Assembly (NCBI GenBank): GCA_031367345.1
Contig: JANLPR010000081.1
Span: 1-5,408, forward strand
Direction of reading: 5' to 3'
DNA from: JADKIH01 sp031367345
GTDB lineage: Bacteria; Bacteroidota; Bacteroidia; AKYH767-A; 2013-40CM-41-45
Length of the DNA: 5,408 nucleotides
Part shown: positions 1-5,408 of the stretch, piece by piece
How positions within the stretch are numbered: position 1 is the stretch's first letter
Layout of the letters: each line of letters starts with the position of its first letter
Program-made: the position numbers and the translations under genes
The notes under the pieces: model-generated
The model's input: only the letters and a program-made list of their open reading frames with translations
What the model was told of the DNA's origin: nothing
Databases searched by the model: none

Positions 1-1166
1 TTACCTTCTAATATTAAAGATCCTGACGTGGAATAAATTTTAAATAAATTTAATTGCTTTTTACTATTAACTACAAAAGAAATAAAATTAGTTGCTGGAT
101 TCGGATTGACTGTCAATCTTCCATTTGAATTATTCTCCGAAATGCTAGAACTTAAAGGTGGGAGCACGTAAAATGCATTATTTAAAGTATATTGCAATGA
201 TAATATTTGATAAGGTAAAATTATTGAATAACTTCCATGCCAGGTAGTTGGTATAACCAAGTTAACCTGCATGTGATTAGAATCAATAAAAGATACAACA
301 TCACTTAATCCATAAAATGTGATTTGCTGACCGGACGAATCAATGAGAAAACCATATTGAATAAAAAAAGAATCAAGTACCCCGTGACCATAAAGGTCAA
401 AAACAACAGTGTCGAGCTGATGAACCGTATCAGGTGTACAGTCAAATAAGCCTCTTACATATCCAAAATCATATCCATTAGAATCAACAGAGTCGGTGTT
501 AAAAGTAAAAGAATTTGAATCGGTCCAAAGTACATAATCATTTTGTCTTGGACTTATCATTCTGTGATTTCCATATGCCACAGGAAAATAGTAATTACCT
601 AAAGAGTCATATCTTATATTTTCAGAATATAAGTCACATAAAATATTTATCCCTGAAATTAAAGAGTCGCCAAAATCATATACTTTATTCTGATTAATAT
701 CGCAAAATACTTTCCCTCCGATTATAGTATCAGGCTTTGAAATATATAAGGCATTGAAAAGTGTGTCGAATAAAACAGTATCGCTCAATGGTCCGGGATT
801 ACATTTAGCGAGAATCAAATTATACATACCGGTATCAACTGAAAATGGTACAAAATGTCCGGATGAAACTTCAAATGAATTTAGTGTATTACTAACTCCA
901 TTTGTATTGAAAAATGTTGGATAATAATTTGAATCAACTAAAGTGAAATTGCTGTTTGGAATATACGTATGATAAAAATAGACTCCAAAAACTTTATATT
1001 GATTTGGAAATATACTATCACCATTAACAATTAGTGAATTTGGATATTTTTGCCCTATAAACAAAGAATCAATAGATATTGTTTGTAATGTCTGAGCATT
1101 ACTTTCTGCAGCTCGAATCCATAAACAAAGGCTAAGAATCATAAAAACTAGACTTATTTTTTTCAT
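1..1166 (-). CDS. Secreted protein with SdrD_B-like and IPT-like domains and T9SS sorting domain (3' end outside window)
   Basis: Reading from ATG at 1166-1164, the frame is open for 388 codons to the window edge, with no stop. Residues 1-25 form a signal peptide (MKK start, hydrophobic core, end ESNAQ). Residues about 150-237 match the SdrD_B/prealbumin-like pattern of Bacteroidota surface proteins: GGKVFCDINQNKVYDFGDS, then ISGINI, a DSLGNYYF turn, and DFGYV closing the domain. Residues about 250-336 resemble the IPT/Ig-like module that often precedes a sorting domain (LYGHG, MQVNLVIPTTWHGSYSI, NNAFYVLPP). Residues about 341-388 begin a type A T9SS C-terminal domain with the motif LTVNPNPATNF; its final strands lie beyond position 1. 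The gene starts one base after the stop of the upstream propeller gene, so it is probably co-transcribed and translationally coupled. There is no Shine-Dalgarno sequence, only an AT-rich leader. The likely role is a structural or adhesive surface or exported protein; no catalytic residues are seen and the partner is unknown. Confidence 0.9.
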   Translation of the reverse strand, partial: MKKISLVFMILSLCLWIRAAESNAQTLQTISIDSLFIGQKYPNSLIVNGDSIFPNQYKVFGVYFYHTYIPNSNFTLVDSNYYPTFFNTNGVSNTLNSFEVSSGHFVPFSVDTGMYNLILAKCNPGPLSDTVLFDTLFNALYISKPDTIIGGKVFCDINQNKVYDFGDSLISGINILCDLYSENIRYDSLGNYYFPVAYGNHRMISPRQNDYVLWTDSNSFTFNTDSVDSNGYDFGYVRGLFDCTPDTVHQLDTVVFDLYGHGVLDSFFIQYGFLIDSSGQQITFYGLSDVVSFIDSNHMQVNLVIPTTWHGSYSIILPYQILSLQYTLNNAFYVLPPLSSSISENNSNGRLTVNPNPATNFISFVVNSKKQLNLFKIYSTSGSLILEG

Positions 1167-1167
1167 A

Positions 1168-2697
1168 TTAATATTTGAAAAATTTTTTTGAAACGGTTTG
1201 ATTTAAGTCAGATAAACTGATGAAATATATTCCAGTACTTAAAAATCCAATGTCAATTTCTTCGGAAAGAAAATTACCGTTGAGTTCAAATTCAAAATTT
1301 CTTTCCACTTGACCAATTGAATTAAATAAGACACAATGTAATTTGTTTCCTGATAGGTGTTTTGCATTTAGAAATAATTTGTTCCAACCAGAATGATAAT
1401 AGATTTCAACGGTTGAATTGGTTGATCTGGGCTGAATAACTCCGGATGTCAGCGTGTCGCAAATTGAGCCACTCAGCGAAGGTGTTTCATATAATGGATT
1501 ATTAGGCAATCCATAATATGCTCTTTTTCCTCCTAGATAAGTGCTGAATCGTGTGAAGTTACAACCAGTATCTAAAACATCGGGGTTGTTAATTACACTT
1601 AGATTCATATTATAAACATTATATTCATTGTCATGATAAGGATAGTGGCCATCTGTAAAAGGTATACCCCAATATATTTTATTATTAGGTGCAAGTCTTA
1701 AAACTCCTCCGGCTGAAGCTGGATATGAAATAGTGTCTATGACGATCCGACTATTAAAAATATTTGTTGCAGTTAAGTCGAACTGATAAAGATAACTTGT
1801 TGGATTATTCGTGCTAAGATAAAGAACTTGCCCGTTAGATGAAATAGCTGAACCGATATATCGGGCTGATGAGCTTGTTATAGTTTGCGGATTTGAAATT
1901 ATACCTGAACAACGGTCAAACTCCATCTTTTCAACCAAACCTTGAAAAGAACTGAACAAAAGTTTAGATCCATTATTGTAGAAAACTAGGTTTCCGAGAT
2001 TTCCAGATTCAGAAAAGCCACTACCCTGAATGCTATCCGTAATTCCATTAGGTGTTACTGAGTACACGTGCCACAAATTGGTTGCTGAAAGGTTTGAAAA
2101 AACTTTTGTGATGACCCACCAATCTCGTCCGTTTCCATTTTTGTAAGACGCCATCGCATCATATGCATAATAGCTTCCTAATAGGATATTTTTCTGAATG
2201 ATTTTTCCTTCACCACCATTTTCATTTAAGTCTACAATAGAATAAAACACGCCATTATTACCAGCAACAGAAACACTGAACAAATAGTACTTCATGGAAT
2301 CTTCTGGAAAGGGGATTATTTGAAGTTCGTTGTACCATCCTTCACCAATAATACTATCTCCATTTTCCATCAGTTCATTGTTGCGATTGTAAACCACTGT
2401 TGAGGTTACACCGAACCCTGCTCTTGTCCCTGCATAGAAAAGCAAGTTGCCATTTAGATCGCAGATGGAGACACATGTTCCTCTTGTATCAAGACCAGTA
2501 GAAAAAGTAGTGACATTTGAAGTATCTGTAAAATTTAAGCCCGCACTGTCACCAAAGCACCACAGCGCGTTTCTGTTCTGTGCATTTAAAGTGGTTGCCA
2601 AGTAAGATCCTGCAAATAAAAAGAAGGCAGAGAGAAGTAAAACTCTCTGCCTTCCTTTATTAATGGGTAACAATAAATTTTTGTTTAGCTGAAACAT
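1168..2697 (-). CDS. Secreted beta-propeller-like protein with T9SS C-terminal domain (paralogue 1)
   Basis: This 509-residue protein belongs to a family common in Bacteroidota secreted proteins, recognised by an N-terminal xxWxFGxxAGLxF pattern (here ALWCFGDSAGLNF, 44-56) followed by SICDLNGNLLFYAG (77-90), IIPFPEDSMKYYLFSV (127-142), NGRDWWVIT (189-197), FDRCSG (260-265) and LAPNNKIYWG (335-344). These repeats suggest a WD40-like beta-propeller at about 41-405. A linker, LSGSICDT (408-415), leads to a sorting domain at about 428-509 that ends TGIYFISLSD...KKFFKY. The sorting domain lacks the usual YPNP opening. From the ATG at 2697 the signal peptide is about 40 residues (basic NKGRQR, hydrophobic VLLLSAFFLF, end TTLNAQ). 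This start overlaps the upstream remnant by 38 bases, and the signal-peptide codons contain a terminator hairpin. A non-ATG start at codon 12 (ATT, 2664-2662) would give a more usual 29-residue leader. Function is unknown; the protein is probably exported or surface-bound. Confidence 0.9.
   Translation of the reverse strand: MFQLNKNLLLPINKGRQRVLLLSAFFLFAGSYLATTLNAQNRNALWCFGDSAGLNFTDTSNVTTFSTGLDTRGTCVSICDLNGNLLFYAGTRAGFGVTSTVVYNRNNELMENGDSIIGEGWYNELQIIPFPEDSMKYYLFSVSVAGNNGVFYSIVDLNENGGEGKIIQKNILLGSYYAYDAMASYKNGNGRDWWVITKVFSNLSATNLWHVYSVTPNGITDSIQGSGFSESGNLGNLVFYNNGSKLLFSSFQGLVEKMEFDRCSGIISNPQTITSSSARYIGSAISSNGQVLYLSTNNPTSYLYQFDLTATNIFNSRIVIDTISYPASAGGVLRLAPNNKIYWGIPFTDGHYPYHDNEYNVYNMNLSVINNPDVLDTGCNFTRFSTYLGGKRAYYGLPNNPLYETPSLSGSICDTLTSGVIQPRSTNSTVEIYYHSGWNKLFLNAKHLSGNKLHCVLFNSIGQVERNFEFELNGNFLSEEIDIGFLSTGIYFISLSDLNQTVSKKFFKY
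2613..2654 (-). terminator. Intrinsic terminator hairpin inside the start of the next gene
   Basis: On the minus strand GAAGGCAGAGAG (2654-2643) and CTCTCTGCCTTC (2634-2623) form a perfect 12-bp stem with an 8-base loop (2642-2635). The tract TTTTTATTT follows at 2622-2614. The hairpin begins 5 bases after the TAA (2662-2660) of the upstream T9SS remnant, the position expected for that gene's terminator. The same bases encode residues of the basic region and hydrophobic core of the downstream signal peptide. The sequence and position are clear; whether it terminates transcription in the cell is inferred. Confidence 0.8.
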
Positions 2698-3358
2698 TAT
2701 TATCGCTTAAAGATACAAAATAAACACTACTTGTTAAGTCTTTAATATCAATTGATATTTCTTTTTCATCTTTAGAAAGTTTAGAAACTTTAAGAATACG
2801 TCCATACTGATCTTGAATTTCAATAAGTGCATCTCCACTTAAGTTAATTTTTGATACAATTTTAATACTTTCAGTAGCTGGATTAGGATAAACTAAAATA
2901 TTTGAAAGTGTTGAATGATTGCCTGCTTTCCCGTTTGTATAGAAAGTCGGAGCAGAACGTCTGCTTGAAAGTAAATCATCATCAATAAACATTTTTAATA
3001 ATGTTCTTGCCATATAAGTAGCTTCACCTCCGTAAATACCCAATTCATTGGCGATGGGTTCGAGAATTGCTTTTTGAATTTCATCAGGTTCTGTATTATT
3101 CAATTTACAATATAAGTAAATCTCTTCAACAGATTTCTTATATAATTCAAGAATATTATCATCAATAATTGTTGAAAGGATAACTTCTGCACCTGAGTAG
3201 TTCTCTTCTTTTATTAATTTTTTTATTTCTTCGAACTTTCCAATATTTCCATTTTGAAGATCAGTAAATAATGAATGATAAATTGCATCATCTGGAGTGC
3301 CAAGAGTAAGAAGATAAACTGGCTCGCTTGAATGTTGTGTGATGAGCTGTGTGAGAGT
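2660..3358 (-). pseudogene. 3' remnant of a large T9SS cargo gene
   Basis: The frame is open from 3358, just after an in-frame TGA at 3361-3359, to the TAA at 2662-2660: 232 codons. It contains no ATG or GTG near its beginning. The only conventional alternative start is a TTG at 3103, giving 147 residues, but clearly protein-like sequence continues upstream of it (for example TPDDAIYHSLF, then FEEIKKLIKEENYSGAEVI). There is no signal peptide, which a T9SS cargo needs. The first two-thirds is helical and charged and ends in YMARTLLKMF. This resembles the helical segment seen just before the sorting domain in large beta-helix-type Bacteroidota surface proteins, where a similar YARN-L-L motif occurs (recalled pattern, not searched). 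The sorting domain follows: ILVYPNPATESIKI, DQYGRILKV, SSVYFVSLSDN, KFIVTH. I infer a gene that lost its 5' part by deletion or recombination near 3359. A functional small protein is less likely because it could not be exported. Confidence 0.65.
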
Positions 3359-3377
3359 TCATTCAGCCGCACACAGG

Positions 3378-3487
3378 AATAATTACTAATGAACAATAAT
3401 TAATGAAGAATGATTATTTATTAATTGACTGCCTTGTTTAGTTTTTTCATGGTACATACTTAATTGTGCATACTCACACTTCACACT
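3378..3487. repeat. Short imperfect direct repeats
   Basis: Three pairs of short repeats are visible. AATAATTACTAATGAA (3378-3393) is followed by AATAATTAATGAA (3395-3407), which differs mainly by a 3-base gap. GTACATACT (3452-3460) and GTGCATACT (3466-3474) match at 8 of 9 bases, 14 bases apart. TCACACT occurs twice in tandem (3474-3480 and 3481-3487). They may be slippage products or debris at a recombination junction. With this base composition, chance is possible for the AT-rich pair. Confidence 0.35.
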
Positions 3488-3499
3488 CTTGTTACACCC

Positions 3500-3571
3500 G
3501 GGCGAAATGCCGCCGGTAGAATTGGTTTTAGCCTTAGAGAAATGATATTACTACGGCTAAACATTTCGCCC
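3500..3571. repeat. Interrupted inverted repeat, GC-richer than surroundings
   Basis: GGGCGAAATG (3500-3509) is a perfect inverted copy of CATTTCGCCC (3562-3571). Inside it TTTAGCC (3527-3533) pairs with GGCTAAA (3555-3561). The inner stem abuts the outer stem on the right arm, while the left arm has a 17-base bulge containing CCGCCGG. The loop is 21 bases. The element sits 18 bases past the stop of the propeller gene. No T-tract follows on either strand, so it is not a standard intrinsic terminator. It could be a structured 3' UTR, a processing signal, or a dispersed palindromic element (REP- or MITE-like). The local base composition (about half G+C at 3481-3540 by hand count) differs from the AT-rich genes. 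Confidence 0.6.
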
Positions 3572-3588
3572 AGCGGTGGATGAAAGAA

Positions 3589-5151
3589 CTACTCCTTCAC
3601 AATCTTCCCCGACACCTTTTCCTTCTCCGTAACAATCGTCACCAAATAAATTCCGGTTGTAAAATTATCCATCGGAATATTTTTTGTGAAATAACCGGCA
3701 ATCGTTTTTCCTTCGTCAACAAAAAGTATTCTGCCGGAAATGTCAGTTAGATAAACGTTGATATTCTTCCCTTTCAATTTACTTGCATTCACAATTACAC
3801 TCTGCCATGCCGATTGATAAGTGAGGTTTAAAGCAGGACTACTAATTTCAGTTTGTTCAACTACGGTATTGATTGTATCGCAAAGACTTCCAGTAAGTGG
3901 CCCTAATGAAAAATTCGGGGCATTAGGCATACAAAAGTTGTTGACCGTTGGTAAAAAAAAAGAATTTTGAATAACATTACATGCCAAGCCAGGCAAGTCT
4001 GGATCTTGGATATAATGAAAAACATTAGAGCCTTCTGAAGTTGATATATATATTCGGCCATCAGGTGCTAAGGAATGGAAATAGAATTTGGTTTTAAGTG
4101 GCGAAACAAATGAGTCCCACTGAGCGACTAATTGAACATTTGCATTCATGAAAGGATCCCAAGTGTCGTATTGGTAAATATCTATTTGATTGCTTATATA
4201 GAGATATCGACTATTTGGGGAGAAGGAAGTTCCTGCACATAATAGGATACTATCTGGAACCGGAATTACGACGTCTCTATGATTGCTAAATTCACCTGTA
4301 CAACGATCAAAGTCAAGTAAGTCAATAATATTATGAGTTGCCGCTGAATCAGCCGTCAGTTGTATTATATACTTGCTACCATCCGGGCTAAAAGCACATT
4401 GTTGTGTGAATTGTTCCCAATGATCCTGACATCCGAAATTCTGAGGATATGGACCATATATTGAATCAGGTGTAACAAGCAGTTTATAATACAAATCATT
4501 GTCTGAACGATGTACTACCACCCACCAATCTCTGCCATTGGCATGTCTTGTACCGATCATTCTTCCATAAATCAGAGTATCGTTGATAACAAATTTGTTT
4601 TTGAAATTTGGATCAATACCTCCAAGGCCTCCGTCTAAAGACATGTCAACCATGCTACACGAAAGATGTGTTGGTTGAGAAACGGTTCTTCCGCTTACAT
4701 CACACAATTCACCGGATTCGTGGAACACATAATATTGACCATAATGTTCAGGTCGTGGAATAATAAAGGCTCCTTGTGGTAAACCCATTCCATATGGAGC
4801 GTAAACATTTGTCAACCAACCTGGATTGAAATCTCTGCTATTGGAAAGAGTATCATGGTTTCGATTAGCAATATATTGACCATTAGTGTAAAACAATAAT
4901 GCCCCACTTGTGTCACAAATACTCGCATTTAATAAAAAGAAATCAAGGTTACGTGTTACAGAAAAAGTATCAGGGCTTCCACTGTTAAAATCAAGGCCGC
5001 AATTATTATTGGGTTGCTGATTACCCAACATCCAAACATTATTTTCCTTCTGAGCAAAAGAGCAACTACAAATGAAAACTGAAAAAAAAACAGATAGGAT
5101 TTGAATTTTAATTATCCAAATCCTATCTGTTAGATTTTTATCGAACAACAT
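3589..5151 (-). CDS. Secreted beta-propeller-like protein with T9SS C-terminal domain (paralogue 2)
   Basis: This 520-residue protein is a paralogue of the gene at 2697-1168 with the same motif order: NVWMLGN (38-44) and CGLDFNSGSP (51-60), SICDTSGALLFYTNGQ (77-92), IIPRPEHYGQYYVFHE (130-145), HANGRDWWVVVHR (203-215), FSPDGSKY (254-261), LDFDRCTGEFSN (279-290), FSPNSRYLYIS (310-320) and LAPDGRIYIS (361-370). This suggests a beta-propeller at about 35-410. The linker LTGSLCDT (419-426) leads to a sorting domain at about 438-520 ending TTGIYLVTI...GKIVKE; like its paralogue it lacks YPNP and has Y-S-W-VNA-L-G instead. The signal peptide ends CSFAQ at residue 34; Cys30 is in a poor lipobox, so signal peptidase I cleavage is favoured. 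The ATG at 5151 overlaps the upstream gene by 14 bases and has no Shine-Dalgarno sequence. A terminator-like hairpin lies within the signal-peptide codons. An ATT at 5112-5110 would give a typical leader beginning (M)KIQILSVFF. Function is unknown. Confidence 0.9.
   Translation of the reverse strand: MLFDKNLTDRIWIIKIQILSVFFSVFICSCSFAQKENNVWMLGNQQPNNNCGLDFNSGSPDTFSVTRNLDFFLLNASICDTSGALLFYTNGQYIANRNHDTLSNSRDFNPGWLTNVYAPYGMGLPQGAFIIPRPEHYGQYYVFHESGELCDVSGRTVSQPTHLSCSMVDMSLDGGLGGIDPNFKNKFVINDTLIYGRMIGTRHANGRDWWVVVHRSDNDLYYKLLVTPDSIYGPYPQNFGCQDHWEQFTQQCAFSPDGSKYIIQLTADSAATHNIIDLLDFDRCTGEFSNHRDVVIPVPDSILLCAGTSFSPNSRYLYISNQIDIYQYDTWDPFMNANVQLVAQWDSFVSPLKTKFYFHSLAPDGRIYISTSEGSNVFHYIQDPDLPGLACNVIQNSFFLPTVNNFCMPNAPNFSLGPLTGSLCDTINTVVEQTEISSPALNLTYQSAWQSVIVNASKLKGKNINVYLTDISGRILFVDEGKTIAGYFTKNIPMDNFTTGIYLVTIVTEKEKVSGKIVKE
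5082..5131 (-). terminator. Intrinsic terminator hairpin inside the start of the propeller gene
   Basis: On the minus strand AACAGATAGGATTTG (5131-5117) and CAAATCCTATCTGTT (5103-5089) form a perfect 15-bp stem around a 13-base loop (5116-5104). Seven T residues follow immediately (5088-5082), extending the T run at the stem end to nine. The stem starts 6 bases after the TAA (5140-5138) of the upstream T9SS gene. The hairpin is also codons 7-21 of the downstream propeller protein and its T-tract encodes part of the signal peptide's hydrophobic core. Termination in the cell is inferred from the structure. Confidence 0.85.
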
Positions 5152-5408
5152 TTAATTTAGTCTGTTTAAGAATTCCATTTTCAGATTTTAGAACAACAAC
5201 GTAAGAACCTTGTGCCAAATCAGAAATACCAATAGTTAAAGATAAACTATTTTCAGGAATTTGTTCATTCAGACCATGGAGGTGTGGGCGTCTTGTTGAT
5301 ACATTTCTCCTTTGTGCAAAATAGTCTGAACCTGGATTAAGCAGATTAAAAGATTTTCAGGATACGTGCTACTTAAATTTGCAAATCTCAATCTGTGAAA
5401 TCCAAAAA
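5138..5408 (-). pseudogene. 3' end of a T9SS cargo gene, probably frameshifted (5' part outside window)
   Basis: The frame ending at TAA 5140-5138 is open for 72 codons up to an in-frame TGA at 5359-5357. Its second half is a good T9SS sorting-domain end: ENSLSLTIGISDLAQGSYVV, VLKSENG, KQTKLNVVR. NPGSDYF (7-13) resembles the NPxxDxF opening of such domains. Upstream of 5357 only another minus-strand frame is open to the window edge (FGFHRLRFANLSSTYPENLL); that frame ends at TGA 5271-5269. The simplest reading is a one-step frameshift between about 5336 and 5356, near short A and T runs, in what was one coding region. It may be a real mutation or a sequencing or assembly error. The stretch QRRNVSTRRPHLHG is unusually arginine- and histidine-rich for this domain. 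The protein's main part and function cannot be seen. The next gene overlaps it by 14 bases. Confidence 0.6.

Larger units (their letters stand above)
3359..3588. other. Non-coding gap between propeller gene and truncated T9SS remnant
   Basis: This 230-base stretch has stops in all minus-strand frames and no convincing gene on either strand. It is AT-rich at 3378-3430 with near-repeated short units, and GC-richer at about 3490-3580, where an interrupted inverted repeat lies. A 7-bp inverted repeat, CTGTGTG (3347-3353) with CACACAG (3370-3376), flanks the point where the reading frame of the remnant breaks. No match to the Bacteroidota promoter consensus (TAnnTTTG) was found by eye. The gap most likely marks a rearrangement junction that removed the 5' part of the downstream gene. 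Confidence 0.55.

Noticed and set aside
515..697. 60-codon open frame on the plus strand
   Set aside because: It lies opposite the well-supported secreted-protein gene at 1166-1, has no recognisable domain or leader, and its composition looks like an antisense shadow.
3421..3450. Tiny minus-strand frame MKKLNKAVN ending in TAA
   Set aside because: It looks like the first residues of a signal peptide and could be a relic of the lost 5' end of the downstream gene, but nine codons are too few to support a gene.
3500..3571. Integron attC site or intrinsic terminator
   Set aside because: The arms do not carry the attC core pattern (RYYYAAC ... GTTRRRY) in the right order, no integrase is present, and no T-tract follows on either strand.
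3359..3588. CRISPR array or tandem repeat locus
   Set aside because: The repeats are 7-16 bases, imperfect, only two copies each and unevenly spaced, with no cas genes in view.
1168..5151. Propeller proteins as enzymes or as T9SS machinery
   Set aside because: The sorting domains mark them as cargo, and no catalytic triad, metal site or Por/Gld component motif could be recognised.
5269..5318. AGGAGA followed by ATG at about 5305 as a small gene
   Set aside because: The frame runs only about 11 codons (MYQQDAHTSMV) before TGA, overlaps the sorting-domain frame, and Bacteroidota rarely rely on such Shine-Dalgarno sequences.

Overview
The window is AT-rich and looks like a chromosomal segment from a member of the Bacteroidota, probably an uncultured or environmental one. 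Three things point there. Every gene end that can be read carries, or appears to carry, a type IX secretion system (T9SS, Por secretion) C-terminal sorting domain. Signal peptides end in ...NAQ or ...FAQ. Start codons have AT-rich leaders with no clear Shine-Dalgarno sequence. All genes lie on the minus strand, so the biological order runs from high to low coordinates.

In transcription order: (1) 5408-5138 is the 3' end of a T9SS cargo gene, with a probable frameshift near 5336-5356. (2) 5151-3589 is a complete 520-residue secreted beta-propeller-like protein whose start overlaps gene 1 by 14 bases. (3) 3588-3359 is a non-coding gap holding a GC-richer interrupted inverted repeat (3500-3571) and short direct repeats. 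(4) 3358-2660 is the 3' remnant of a larger T9SS cargo gene: the frame is open from 3358 but has no credible start or signal peptide. (5) 2697-1168 is a complete 509-residue paralogue of gene 2, overlapping remnant 4 by 38 bases. (6) 1166-1 is a secreted protein with an SdrD_B-like domain, an IPT-like domain and the beginning of a sorting domain. It starts one base after the stop of gene 5 and runs off the window.

The predicted products are cell-surface or exported proteins, moved across the inner membrane by Sec and then across the outer membrane by T9SS, where the C-terminal domain is normally cleaved. None has a recognisable catalytic site. Genes 5 and 6 look like an operon. The two propeller genes are paralogues and share a conserved core and linker.

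The most unusual feature occurs twice. A canonical intrinsic-terminator hairpin (12 and 15 bp perfect stems, each followed by a T-tract) begins 5 or 6 bases after the stop codon of a T9SS gene. In both cases the same DNA encodes the signal peptide of the downstream propeller paralogue. The terminators therefore lie inside the next gene, which raises the possibility of translation-dependent read-through or of misplaced or non-ATG starts. No defence system, CRISPR array, RNA gene or intact mobile element is visible.
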